From NCBI GenBank assembly GCA_002394335.1, contig DGTP01000016.1, positions 186,001 through 250,000 of the forward strand: a stretch of DNA of 64,000 nt. Direction: 5' to 3'. Below, piece after piece: positions 1-8,204 of this stretch. The DNA is from Bacteroidales bacterium UBA4333 (GTDB lineage: Bacteria > Bacteroidota > Bacteroidia > Bacteroidales > Paludibacteraceae). The translations under genes were made by a program, and so were the position numbers. The first letter of the stretch is position 1, and each line of letters opens with the position of its first letter. The notes under the pieces are model-generated. The model saw only the letters and a list, made by a program, of their open reading frames with translations. It had not been told where the DNA came from and made no database searches.

Positions 1-678
1 ATGCGCCTCAACCAATTGATTAGCAACGACAAAGAGTGGTACGCCTCTAACTTTGCGGAGAATCCGGACTTTCTGCCATTACATCAATACCCCGAATGGC
101 AAGTGCTGAAAGACACGGTTCAATCCCGACAAGAGCGCATAGAGAAAGATTATAATCATGAATTGATTGCACGCCTGCGAACCATCTTCTTGCGCGACCA
201 AGAACCGAGACACGCGTTCTTGTTTGCTTGTCAGACGAAGCCGGATAATCCAGTTCTACGTGATTCACTCATCCACGCTATGCAACAAGCAGACGAGGTC
301 AATCTGCAAGAAATCCGGGACATCTTTGACACGTACGGTTTTCCGTCCAAAACAATAGTAGGCTCGGCGAACTCTGTTATATGGCTTGTAGTCCAGCATA
401 GCGATCTCGATACGCAAAAAGAGTTCTATCCATTCTTGCGCAAAGCGGCAGAACAAGGCGAACTGAGCATGGAGGATATAGCTTTGCTGGAAGATCGTAT
501 CGCCCTGTTTGAAGGCAAGCCGCAGCGGTACGGATCGCAGATTGTAGAAGATTCAACAGGAGAGCGAGTGATCTACACTTTGCTCAATACCGATAGTGTG
601 GACATATGGCGAGCTGCTGTAGGGCTACCTCCGTTGGAAGAATATGCAAAACAGATGAACGCTAAATGGAATAAATGA
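1..678 (+). CDS. DUF6624-family protein, possibly cut by the window edge
   Basis: Protein of unknown function that looks like the DUF6624 family of Bacteroidota. Family-type blocks visible are YPEW (30-33), DQEPRH (66-71), WLVVQHSDLDTQ (128-139), ALLEDRIALFEGKPQ (161-175) followed by YGSQI, and a VDIWRAAVGLPPLEEY block near the end. No signal peptide or membrane segment is seen. The first ATG coincides with base 1, so the true start may lie upstream. Its stop overlaps the ATG of the next gene, so the two are probably co-transcribed. Family call is recollection by motif; no biochemical role is known to me. Confidence 0.7.
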   Translation: MRLNQLISNDKEWYASNFAENPDFLPLHQYPEWQVLKDTVQSRQERIEKDYNHELIARLRTIFLRDQEPRHAFLFACQTKPDNPVLRDSLIHAMQQADEVNLQEIRDIFDTYGFPSKTIVGSANSVIWLVVQHSDLDTQKEFYPFLRKAAEQGELSMEDIALLEDRIALFEGKPQRYGSQIVEDSTGERVIYTLLNTDSVDIWRAAVGLPPLEEYAKQMNAKWNK

Positions 679-1196
679 TGAATAGAGTATTGTTTTTTAT
701 ATCTATGGCCTTTGCCCTCTGCTCCTGTGCGGTACAACGGGCGACGACGAGCGAGGAGTTTGTGAGGGACGTACAGAAGGATCTTCCGTTCAAAGTGAGC
801 GGACTGAAGGCGCTAAGCGGGCGTGAGAACACGTATTCCTTCCGTAGCGACGGATATATCGGTTTGCTGCCGGACTACGAAGTGGACGGCGAAGGGGTAT
901 GCATGATTTATCAGACTACTTTTGCCCCGACCTACCACACACAGCCGTCCAATGTCATCTGGCGCAATATCGTCATCAACAAACGGGACAAACGTGTCCT
1001 CTGTATCGACCGTCTCGTCAAGAACAACAGGACGTTCGGCTATGTCTATGTGCTGCAATCGGAGACGGCGCGGTACGGCGACTCAGGAACGTTCCATTGG
1101 GATGTGAGCAACCCCAAACTGCTGCTCAACGTAAGCAACGCCATAGAAGGCATGAGCGAGTTTTCTGTAGTGACGTTGAACATTTTGACAAAATGA
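675..1196 (+). CDS. Small lipoprotein of unknown function
   Basis: The 173-residue product begins with a hydrophobic signal ending in LCSC, a lipobox with the likely lipidated Cys at residue 18, so it should be an envelope lipoprotein. The rest is soluble and shows no motif I recognise. The ATG lies inside the stop region of the DUF6624 gene (ATGA-type overlap; a second ATG follows at once), which indicates translational coupling. Function not recognised. Confidence 0.75.
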   Translation: MMNRVLFFISMAFALCSCAVQRATTSEEFVRDVQKDLPFKVSGLKALSGRENTYSFRSDGYIGLLPDYEVDGEGVCMIYQTTFAPTYHTQPSNVIWRNIVINKRDKRVLCIDRLVKNNRTFGYVYVLQSETARYGDSGTFHWDVSNPKLLLNVSNAIEGMSEFSVVTLNILTK

Positions 1197-1226
1197 ATAT
1201 TAATATACCATAAAACAACCCACAAT

Positions 1227-2090
1227 ATGAAAACTAAACAATTCCTTTCTTTGGCAGCTATCTGTTTAGGGCTGCTCTCATGTGGAAAGCCGAGTGCTCC
1301 CGAGTACAAAATCGTTTGGACGGGTATCACACCCAAAGGCATGTATTCCGGCGATGAGATGCCGGGCAATGCACCTCAGTACAGCCTTGACAGTCTTGAG
1401 ACACTCATGCACAGCCCCTTGCAGGGAAAGACTGTTTTTTGGCTGGGGTCGTCTATCACTTTCGGCCTGATAGCTCACGGCGAAGCAACCGCCGACATGT
1501 TCGCAAAACACAACGGCGCAACTTGCTACAAAGAGGCGGCGTCCGGCACGACGATTGCCAATATCCCGCAGAGTCCCGAAGCAGGCGCATTCCTCGCGCA
1601 GATCATCGGAGCCGATCCGAGCAAAGAAGATCTCTCTTTCTCCGCCCGTATCCATGACCTGCCGTTGGATGTGCAGCCCGACCTCTTTGTGCTCCAACTC
1701 TCCACTAACGACTCACGCCTGCCGGCGGAGAGCATCGGCGCAATAAGCGAAGGTACCGACACAGCGGATTTCAACCTCGCTACCACCCTCGGCGGAATGG
1801 AGTTTATCATGGCGTACGTGCGGGACCACTGGCATTGCCCCGTGCTCATCTACACCTCGCCTTTCCTGAGCGATGACCAGTACATGGCGATGCTGGAAAA
1901 CGCCCGCAAGGTGGCGGACAAATGGGGTGCATACATCCTCGACTTGACAACTGACGAAGCATTCAATGCCGAAGGCCATGCACACATTAACCTCTACATG
2001 GCGCCAGACGGCATCCATCCTACACGTGCCGGATACAAACTCTGGTGGCTCCCACGATTTGAAGAAAAGATTACAGAGATATTGAAATAA
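1227..2090 (+). CDS. SGNH/GDSL-type esterase lipoprotein
   Basis: Secreted lipoprotein (signal with lipobox LLSC, Cys19) followed by an SGNH hydrolase fold. Block I is WLGSSITFG (nucleophile Ser within GSSI), a Gly-containing block II is AASGTT, block III is LSTND, and block V is DGIHPTRAGY with the catalytic Asp and His. Such enzymes hydrolyse carboxylic esters, commonly O-acetyl groups on glycans; the substrate here cannot be read. It follows the small lipoprotein after 30 bp and probably shares its transcript. Confidence 0.85.
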   Translation: MKTKQFLSLAAICLGLLSCGKPSAPEYKIVWTGITPKGMYSGDEMPGNAPQYSLDSLETLMHSPLQGKTVFWLGSSITFGLIAHGEATADMFAKHNGATCYKEAASGTTIANIPQSPEAGAFLAQIIGADPSKEDLSFSARIHDLPLDVQPDLFVLQLSTNDSRLPAESIGAISEGTDTADFNLATTLGGMEFIMAYVRDHWHCPVLIYTSPFLSDDQYMAMLENARKVADKWGAYILDLTTDEAFNAEGHAHINLYMAPDGIHPTRAGYKLWWLPRFEEKITEILK

Positions 2091-2115
2091 ATACGGAATG
2101 CCATAACGGTTAACC

Positions 2116-2475
2116 ATGAACATCGAAGATTACAGAGATTACTGCCTGTCGCTGGGCGCGGATGTAGAGGAGAAACTGCCGTTTACGGCATTTAGGTATG
2201 CGGCGGATGTGTTAGTGTTCTATGTTTGCGGACACATGTTCGCGTTTCTGGACATCGACCATTACGGCATTGTGACGCTCAAATGCCAGCCGGAGCGGAT
2301 AGACGAACTCAAGGCACGCTATGACTGCATCGGCAAACCGTTTAACCTGCCGTCCAAATACTGGATAGGCGTGGACGCCAATGTCGCAGAAGAGGACTTG
2401 CTCAAAGACCTCACCCGCAACTCCTACGAACTCGTCAGAGCCAAATATACAAAGAAAACAACAGCCAAGAAATGA
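2116..2475 (+). CDS. MmcQ/YjbR family protein
   Basis: At 119 residues this matches the length and pattern of the MmcQ/YjbR family (CyaY-like fold, proposed DNA binding). Visible features are the N-terminal MNIEDYRDYCLSLGADVEEKLPF type block, the DVLVFYVCGHMFAFLDID strand pair, and the KYWIGVDAN..EEDLL..L..NSYELVRA C-terminal block. No signal peptide. The stop overlaps the start of the next gene (ATGA). The molecular role of the family is not firmly known. Confidence 0.85.
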   Translation: MNIEDYRDYCLSLGADVEEKLPFTAFRYAADVLVFYVCGHMFAFLDIDHYGIVTLKCQPERIDELKARYDCIGKPFNLPSKYWIGVDANVAEEDLLKDLTRNSYELVRAKYTKKTTAKK

Positions 2476-3374
2476 CCAAAAGAACCAAAAATAAGAAAAC
2501 ACCCTCCAAGATCGCCCAATGGTGGCAGCGGGTGCGGCAAAAGGCGCAACAGGCGCGTACCTATACCCACGACCATTACGAGGAACTGCACCGCCGCCAG
2601 AAATACTACGATGCGGACGCTTCCGAAGAGCCGGAAAACGCACAGCAGCCCGAGCGAATAACCATGCTGTCTGTCGTCCGTATTCTGCTTGCCGAATTCG
2701 GAGAGAAAGAGTACTGGCGCACGCTATGGCATCTTGTCTGGAGGCAAGGTTATGTCATCGCAGATTTCCTCAACGGCAAGCGCAGGAAATTCCTGCGTCC
2801 TTTCCAGTTGCTTATCGGCACTACCTTGTTGTTAGGTATCGCCCTTTATATCGTGCCGGCGGAAATAAAATCGGAAGTTTCGTATGAGGAATTCATGAGT
2901 CAAAAGTTAGCGGAAGTGAAATACACAGAGGATACATCCCCTGAAGATATTGAAGTCATTAACAAAGTCGCACATAAAGTGGCGCATTTTCTGGATGCAT
3001 ACGATGAATGGCTTGACAAACACATGGCAGCAGGTTTGCTCATCAAATCCATTATGAACATCTTCCTAACGTGGTTGCTTTTCCGCAAGTCTCCGCGCAT
3101 CGGAAGCCCGTTTATCCATGACGGCAAAGGAAAAAAGGCCAACTACAATTTTCCGGAGATCCTGACTGCATGGCTTTTTATTCTTGCCCAGTTACAGATG
3201 CTCAATGTGGTGTGGGTGTTAGTAAGCGGATGGTTTGTACCATACATTAATTTCAGACCGTTCGCTTATTCCGGTTTACTTGTCAACATCATCGTCTTTA
3301 TCGACTTCCAGCAGTTGTTCGGCCGCAAATGGTATAGCACCCTCTGGCGCACCTTGCTCTGCGTAATTTGGTAA
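2472..3374 (+). CDS. DUF3667-like integral membrane protein
   Basis: A 300-residue protein with a basic, coiled N-terminal 60 residues and about five hydrophobic segments after residue 110. The stretch VIADFLNGKRRKFLRPFQLLI resembles the block before the first helix of DUF3667 proteins (D.(L/I)NGKR..(F/L).PF). The zinc-ribbon Cys pairs that usually open DUF3667 proteins are absent, so this is either a divergent or an N-terminally altered member. Translationally coupled to the MmcQ/YjbR gene upstream. Function unknown. Confidence 0.55.
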   Translation: MTKRTKNKKTPSKIAQWWQRVRQKAQQARTYTHDHYEELHRRQKYYDADASEEPENAQQPERITMLSVVRILLAEFGEKEYWRTLWHLVWRQGYVIADFLNGKRRKFLRPFQLLIGTTLLLGIALYIVPAEIKSEVSYEEFMSQKLAEVKYTEDTSPEDIEVINKVAHKVAHFLDAYDEWLDKHMAAGLLIKSIMNIFLTWLLFRKSPRIGSPFIHDGKGKKANYNFPEILTAWLFILAQLQMLNVVWVLVSGWFVPYINFRPFAYSGLLVNIIVFIDFQQLFGRKWYSTLWRTLLCVIW

Positions 3375-3440
3375 CAAACAGTCGTTCGATATCATGGACG
3401 CTTTGACAAAATAATAAAAATACTCAAACATGCTGAATAT

Positions 3441-3803
3441 ATGGAGATCAACAACCTATTAGAGTTTTCCGACCGCAAACAACTGCACGCGTGGTTACTG
3501 ACTAATCATGCTACAGAAAAGGAATGTTGGGTGGCGGCGTTCCGCAGCAAACTACCGCCGGAGGGCGACTGCCTGTCTTATCTGGAGGTAGTGGAGGAAG
3601 CCTTGTGCTTCGGGTGGATAGACAGCACACTGAAACGTATCGGCGACGGGCGTCTGGCACAGCGCCTCTCACCTCGCCGCAAAGGCAGTCATTGGACGGA
3701 ACTGAACGTACAACGCTGCCATAGCCTGATAGAAAGAGGATTGATGACCGAAGCTGGCTTGCAAGCTATGCCCAAAAAAGCCAATTATAACAACGAACTA
3801 TGA
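3441..3803 (+). CDS. YdeI-like protein lacking the C-terminal domain
   Basis: The sequence follows the YdeI/OmpD-associated family N-terminal domain: a WLLTNHATEKECWV block, SYLEVVEEALCFGWIDST, then RLAQRLSPRRKGSHWTELN and ERGLMTEAGLQAM. Family members are usually about 190 residues and continue with a second helical domain; this one stops at 120 residues with QAMPKKANYNNEL. The last codons overlap the start of the acetyltransferase gene by 4 bp. It could be a genuine short form or a gene truncated when the downstream gene joined it. The family has been linked to protection from bacteriocins or envelope stress. Confidence 0.7.
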   Translation: MEINNLLEFSDRKQLHAWLLTNHATEKECWVAAFRSKLPPEGDCLSYLEVVEEALCFGWIDSTLKRIGDGRLAQRLSPRRKGSHWTELNVQRCHSLIERGLMTEAGLQAMPKKANYNNEL

Positions 3804-4366
3804 CCGAATACGAAAAAATGATGAATAACCTGCCGTACGACTATACGGACAAGAAAGTTCAGGCGAATATCCTGCGGGCGTATTATGCCATGCGGGACCT
3901 CAATCAATGCGGTGCATGGGACATGGACGAACTGCACCGCTGTATCCACGCACTCATCCCCGATGCGCACCCTTCAGTGATCATCTGTCCGCCTTTCCAT
4001 TGCGACCACGGCAACCGTATCTCCATCGGCGAGGGTTCGATGGTCAATTTCAACGGCGTGTTCCTGGACGGCGGAGGTATCACGATCGGCGCCCACACGC
4101 TCATCGGGCCGAACTGCCAACTGCTGACACCGGACCATCCGCATGACTATCTGGAGCGCAGAAAGACGATAGAGACCGGCAAACCGATCCGTATAGGTGA
4201 TGACTGCTGGCTCGGTGGAGGAGTGACTGTCTGTCCGGGTGTGACCATCGGCAACCGCGTCATCGTCGGAGCCGGTTCGGTCGTGACGCACGACATTCCC
4301 GACGATGTAGTCGTTGCCGGCAATCCTGCCAAAATAATTAAGGGCACTTCTAAAACAAACAAATAA
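3800..4366 (+). CDS. Sugar O-acetyltransferase, Maa/LacA type
   Basis: Left-handed beta-helix acetyltransferase that transfers acetyl from acetyl-CoA to a sugar hydroxyl. The N-terminal helical Maa domain (MTEYEKMMNNLPYDYTDKK) is followed by hexapeptide turns, with the catalytic His region LLTPDHPHD near residue 112 and the C-terminal GVTIGNRVIVGAGSVVTHDI and VVAGNPAKIIK signature. Length of 188 matches the family. Cytosolic. It overlaps the truncated YdeI-like gene by 4 bp. The sugar acceptor cannot be assigned. Confidence 0.9.
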   Translation: MTEYEKMMNNLPYDYTDKKVQANILRAYYAMRDLNQCGAWDMDELHRCIHALIPDAHPSVIICPPFHCDHGNRISIGEGSMVNFNGVFLDGGGITIGAHTLIGPNCQLLTPDHPHDYLERRKTIETGKPIRIGDDCWLGGGVTVCPGVTIGNRVIVGAGSVVTHDIPDDVVVAGNPAKIIKGTSKTNK

Positions 4367-4388
4367 ATGGCAAAACAACTCTGATGGA

Positions 4389-5324
4389 ATGAAGCAACTC
4401 TGTAGTTACATATCGAAATACATGGCCGTGCTGGTTTTAGTGTGCGCCGTACTTTCTCTGTCGTTTCCGAGTGTGTTACAGCCCATTCCTACAAAAGCCA
4501 TCAACTACCTGTTAGGCGTGGTGATGTTCGGTATGGGACTGGCGCTCAACCTGCACGATTTCCAAGTTGTCTTCAGTCGTCCGAAAGATATTATCATCGG
4601 CTGTCTGGCGCAGTTCACTGTCATGCCGCTGTTGGCATGGGGGCTGGCTAAAGTCTTTCAGTTGGACGAAGCGTTGGCGCTTGGTGTGGTATTGGTAGGC
4701 TGTTGTCCAGGCGGCACGGCATCGAACGTCATCACCTATCTGGCGAAAGGCGACCTTGCCTTGTCGGTCGGAATGACCGGGGTCTCCACCGTGCTTGCCC
4801 CGCTGCTTACGCCTTTGCTGACATGGCTACTGGCGGGAGAGAGCATCCATGTGGACGTGGCAGGTATGCTGCTGAGTATCCTGTGGGTGGTCATTCTGCC
4901 TATCGTATTAGGTCTGGTTATCAAGAGCCTTTGGCCCAAGTTCACGGAGAAGGCGATGGATTATCTTCCTGCTTTCTCATCGGTTGCTATCGCTTTTACG
5001 GTCTCTATCGTCATTTCCGCCAACGCCTCCAAACTGCTGGCAAGCGGTTTCTTGATCATCCTTGTAGTGATGCTTCATAATCTGTTCGGGTTGGGGCTCG
5101 GCTATCTAATAGGACGAGTATTAGGGATGTCAGAGCCTAAGAAACGGGCTGTCTCCATCGAAGTGGGCATGCAGAACTCCGGCCTTGCCTCTTCCTTGGC
5201 GACACTGCATTTTGCCGCCTATCCGATGGCAACTATCCCAGGTGCCATCTTCAGCGTATGGCACAATATAAGCGGTGCGATAGTCGCCTGGTTATATACA
5301 AAGAAAGATAAAAGAAACAGGTAG
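4389..5324 (+). CDS. Bile acid:Na+ symporter (BASS) family transporter
   Basis: Polytopic inner-membrane protein of 311 residues with about nine or ten hydrophobic helices. Family signatures visible are GCCPGGTASNVITYLAKGD in the first half and EVGMQNSGLASSL in the second, both part of the Na+ and substrate site of BASS transporters. Substrates of bacterial members include organic anions and are not predictable here. The stop codon lies within the first units of the AGGTAGGCAAT-type tandem repeat that begins the downstream intergenic repeat. Confidence 0.9.
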   Translation: MKQLCSYISKYMAVLVLVCAVLSLSFPSVLQPIPTKAINYLLGVVMFGMGLALNLHDFQVVFSRPKDIIIGCLAQFTVMPLLAWGLAKVFQLDEALALGVVLVGCCPGGTASNVITYLAKGDLALSVGMTGVSTVLAPLLTPLLTWLLAGESIHVDVAGMLLSILWVVILPIVLGLVIKSLWPKFTEKAMDYLPAFSSVAIAFTVSIVISANASKLLASGFLIILVVMLHNLFGLGLGYLIGRVLGMSEPKKRAVSIEVGMQNSGLASSLATLHFAAYPMATIPGAIFSVWHNISGAIVAWLYTKKDKRNR

Positions 5325-5432
5325 GCATTAGGTAGGCAATAGGTAGGCAATACCCTTTACAATGACTAAAAATCACTAAGAATCACCAAGAACAACTAAC
5401 GTTCAATTTTCGAACACAGCGTTCGAAAAAAA
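5321..5432 (+). repeat. Interspersed intergenic repeat R1, copy 1
   Basis: The stretch opens with two to three tandem AGGTAGGCAAT-type units, continues with an AATCACTAAGAATCACC segment, and ends in a perfect inverted repeat (arms TTTTCGAAC and GTTCGAAAA, loop ACAGC). A second copy with the same order of parts occurs on the minus strand near 24.8 kb. The inverted repeat may also terminate transcription of the transporter gene. It reaches to 21 bp before the MarR start. Confidence 0.75.
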
Positions 5433-5453
5433 TATTAAACCCAACGATAAAAC

Positions 5454-5897
5454 ATGTACGAACAACTGAAATTAGACAACCAACTCTGTTTCCGGCTCTA
5501 CACAGCATCGCGGCTGGTGGCAGGAGCATATAATCCCTATTTCGAACAATTGGGGATCACCTATCCGCAGTACTTGGTGTTGTTAGTGCTGTGGGAAAAA
5601 GACCGGCAGCCTGTGAACGACATTGCCAAACGGCTGCATCTGGAGACGAACACCGTAACGCCGCTTCTCCAGCGGATGGAGAAAGCGGGGCTGATAGAAC
5701 GCAAACGCGGCGAGATAGACACACGGCAGCGCATCGTCTCCCTCACTCCAAAAGCTCTTGCTATGCGAGAGCAGGCGAAAGATATACCTGATAAACTGAG
5801 CGAAGAGTTAGCGAAATATGTCTCTCTGGACGAGATGATGGCGCTTATTCCGTCGCTGGACAAACTGATAGAAGGCCTCCGGCATACCAACAGATAA
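5454..5897 (+). CDS. MarR-family regulator, OhrR-like
   Basis: Winged-helix repressor of 147 residues. The N-terminal LDNQLCFRLYTASR block, with Cys12 at the position of the peroxide-sensing Cys of OhrR, and the YPQYLVLLVLWE, LHLETNTVTPLLQRME and RKRGEIDTRQRIVSLT blocks place it in the OhrR branch. OhrR proteins release DNA when the Cys is oxidised by organic hydroperoxide. No ohr gene lies next to it here; the nearest upstream gene is the BASS transporter. The inverted repeat just upstream could be an operator, but that is inference. Confidence 0.85.
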   Translation: MYEQLKLDNQLCFRLYTASRLVAGAYNPYFEQLGITYPQYLVLLVLWEKDRQPVNDIAKRLHLETNTVTPLLQRMEKAGLIERKRGEIDTRQRIVSLTPKALAMREQAKDIPDKLSEELAKYVSLDEMMALIPSLDKLIEGLRHTNR

Positions 5898-6497
5898 TCA
5901 TCCTCCAATAGGGATACGGAGTTCGGAAACAACACCGTTGATATCAAGCGAGAGGATGAAATACTCCATGGTCAGTTTGGAGGTGAGGTGAAGCGCTCCC
6001 GGATGGGCGATTGGCAGCAATGCACTCAAAGCACTATCCAGCAGCCGGCGAAGAGCTTCAGGCTCGATGGTCAGTTCGTTGACAAAAGGTGTCATCTGCA
6101 AGTGTCCCACCAGTCCGGCGGCTTTGAGATCCACCTCGTGGCTCACCAGCCAATTGCGCATAAACTGCTGCAAGTCATACATGTAGTGCGCTTTCTGTTG
6201 TGCTATATGGAAGATAAATCCAATGCCGCGAATGGCTTCGATAGGACGCGTTCTGCTCCATTCCATTTTGCGGCGGAGGGCATTGAGATGTACATCTATT
6301 GTACCAGTATCGTATCGGAAACGGTCACCCCAAACCGAATCCAAAATTTCTTGTCGTGTACAAATACGGTTAGGGTGGGTTGCCAAATACTCCAGGATGC
6401 CGAATTCCAATCCGGTAAGGTGAATGTCTTTGCCGGATTTTTTAGTTTTACGCTGTTCGCGATCAATTTCTATTTGGTCGGTGATAGAGATATACAT
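5898..6497 (-). CDS. Winged-helix protein with possible degenerate kinase ATPase tail
   Basis: Residues 20-95 form an OmpR/PhoB-type DNA-binding wing (LTGLEFGILEYLATHPNRIC, TRQEILDSVWG, TIDVHLNALRRKM, IRGIGF). No receiver domain precedes it. Residues 105-199 have the run of a histidine-kinase ATPase domain: a VDLKAAGLVGHLQM strand, an N-box-like ALRRLLDSALSALLP without Asn, and a G1-like SLDING, after which the protein ends. The conserved ATP ligands are missing, so the tail is probably a dimerisation or sensing module. It is transcribed divergently from the porin operon and may regulate it. Confidence 0.65.
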   Translation of the reverse strand: MYISITDQIEIDREQRKTKKSGKDIHLTGLEFGILEYLATHPNRICTRQEILDSVWGDRFRYDTGTIDVHLNALRRKMEWSRTRPIEAIRGIGFIFHIAQQKAHYMYDLQQFMRNWLVSHEVDLKAAGLVGHLQMTPFVNELTIEPEALRRLLDSALSALLPIAHPGALHLTSKLTMEYFILSLDINGVVSELRIPIGG

Positions 6498-6513
6498 GGT
6501 TCACAAATTCGGG

Positions 6514-6547
6514 TGCAAAGGTACGATTATTTTCGGACATACGCAAA
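6514..6547 (-). promoter_or_regulatory. Promoter of the winged-helix gene
   Basis: On the minus strand the -33 region reads TTTGCGTATGTC and the -7 region TACCTTTGCA, close to the consensus seen throughout this window. The predicted start of transcription lies about 10 nt before the ATG. Confidence 0.75.
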
Positions 6548-6609
6548 TTTTTTTTGCCTCAATCCGAAAATCACACTATTTTGGTATTGCTGTTTTGGAG
6601 AAAAATGAG

Positions 6610-6638
6610 TAATTTTGCAGTACAAAAAAAAAGTACTG
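6610..6638 (+). promoter_or_regulatory. -7 element and leader hairpin of the porin operon
   Basis: A -7 motif TAATTTTGCA (6610-6619) is followed at once by an inverted repeat, CAGTAC, nine A, GTACTG (6618-6638), that ends 4 nt before the porin ATG. The -33 region is weak. The hairpin would sit at the 5' end of the mRNA next to the start codon and could affect translation or stability. Confidence 0.5.
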
Positions 6639-6642
6639 TAAA

Positions 6643-8136
6643 ATGTTTATCAGACGGACGATAGATAAAACTGTTTTTCTTTTTATCTTATTGAATATGT
6701 GCGCATTAGGATTGCGTGCAGAGGATAGTGTGAAGGTTAGTGCAGCTGATCTGCAAAACCTTCTGCAACGTGTAGAACGACTGGAGCAGCAATCGGCGGT
6801 TAAAAATGACCAATCGGAGGACTCACTAAAAGTGGGGAGTACAAACACGCCGGAAAACAAGTCTCCAGAGGAGGTGAAACCTCGTCGGCGCGGCAGATTT
6901 ACCATCGGCGGCTATGGCGAGATTACAGCCAAGCACTGTTTTTATTCCAATAATTATCTGCGTTATGGCAAAAACCCTGAGAAATACGCCAATGACCATT
7001 ATGGCGAGTTCGACCTGCCTCACGTGGTGATCAATCTGGGTTATGACTTCGGCAAAGGCTGGAGTATGGGTACGGAGATTGAGTTTGAGCACGGCGGCAC
7101 GGAGAGTGCGGTGGAGATCGAAGAGGAAGAAGGCGGTGAGTATGAGTCGGAGATTGAGCGCGGCGGTGAAGTGGCGCTGGAGCAGTTCTGGCTGCAAAAG
7201 GAGATCAACCGGTATGCCATCATCCGTGCCGGAATGCAGGTGATCCCTGTCGGCGGACTCAATGCCCACCATGAATCGACCGAGTATTTCGGCGTCTATC
7301 GTAACGAAGGCGAGTTCACCATTATTCCTTCTACATGGCATGAGGTTGCGCTGACTTTTATGGGTTCGACCCCTAACGGCTGGCACTACCAGGCAATGTT
7401 TCTGCCCGGTCTGGACAGTGACCGTTTCAACCGCAAGAACTGGATCAAACCGGGTGCCGGCAGTCCCTATGAGTTCAAGTTGGCGAATGTCTTTGCAGGT
7501 GCAGCCAGAGTGGATTACACCGGTGTCAAAGGCTTGAGACTGAGCCTGAGCGGGTATTGCGGCAACTCGTTCCGCAATACTTTGAGCAAGTCGAATGCCG
7601 AGTTGGATGCAAGTGCCTATAAGGATGTCAAAGGTACCGTGAGCATCGGTTCGTTTGATTTCCAGTACAAAGACTACGGACTGGTTCTTCGAGGCAGTTT
7701 TACGTACGGTCACTTGAGCGATGCCGCCGCTATTACCCAATATAACATCTCCATGCGTAAGGGTTCGGTCAGCAGCAAACAGTGGGTTGCTTCCGATGCT
7801 TTGGCAGCCGGATTAGAGGCAGGTTATGATTTCTTCAGCCTCTCTCGCAAGTTGTCGGAGAAGAAACAGCGTTTCTATGTCTTTGGGCGTTATGACTACT
7901 ATGACTCGATGTTCAAATACGACAATCAGTCAACAGACATGTATTCTTGGTGCGGACGCCACCGTGCCGCTGTAGGTATCAACTATTTCCCGATCAGCCA
8001 GATCGGTGTCAAAGCCGAGTTCTCCTACGGCATACTGAAGCCCGGAATGAAGCCGGATGGTACGAGAGGCAAAATCTATAACGACGAACCGCAGATAGCG
8101 GTGGGTATCGTCTATGCCGGATTTTACAAGTTATAA
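6643..8136 (+). CDS. Porin-like outer-membrane protein
   Basis: The 497-residue product has a signal peptide ending near ALGLRA, a short coiled-coil (LQNLLQRVERLEQQS), a linker, and from about residue 85 an alternating beta pattern typical of an outer-membrane barrel (FTIGGYGEI, LPHVVINLGYDF, WSMGTEIEFEH), ending in VGIVYAGFYKL. An acidic stretch of Glu residues near 165-175 is notable. It heads an operon with imelysin, a di-haem cytochrome and a cytochrome c assembly protein, so it may pass metal or a substrate for that system. Exact family not recognised. Confidence 0.75.
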   Translation: MFIRRTIDKTVFLFILLNMCALGLRAEDSVKVSAADLQNLLQRVERLEQQSAVKNDQSEDSLKVGSTNTPENKSPEEVKPRRRGRFTIGGYGEITAKHCFYSNNYLRYGKNPEKYANDHYGEFDLPHVVINLGYDFGKGWSMGTEIEFEHGGTESAVEIEEEEGGEYESEIERGGEVALEQFWLQKEINRYAIIRAGMQVIPVGGLNAHHESTEYFGVYRNEGEFTIIPSTWHEVALTFMGSTPNGWHYQAMFLPGLDSDRFNRKNWIKPGAGSPYEFKLANVFAGAARVDYTGVKGLRLSLSGYCGNSFRNTLSKSNAELDASAYKDVKGTVSIGSFDFQYKDYGLVLRGSFTYGHLSDAAAITQYNISMRKGSVSSKQWVASDALAAGLEAGYDFFSLSRKLSEKKQRFYVFGRYDYYDSMFKYDNQSTDMYSWCGRHRAAVGINYFPISQIGVKAEFSYGILKPGMKPDGTRGKIYNDEPQIAVGIVYAGFYKL

Positions 8137-8204
8137 AGGACGCTTGCTGTTTGGATAATAGCAATCGGAAGATGATTACAAACTAACAAACTTAACAATA
8201 CATT

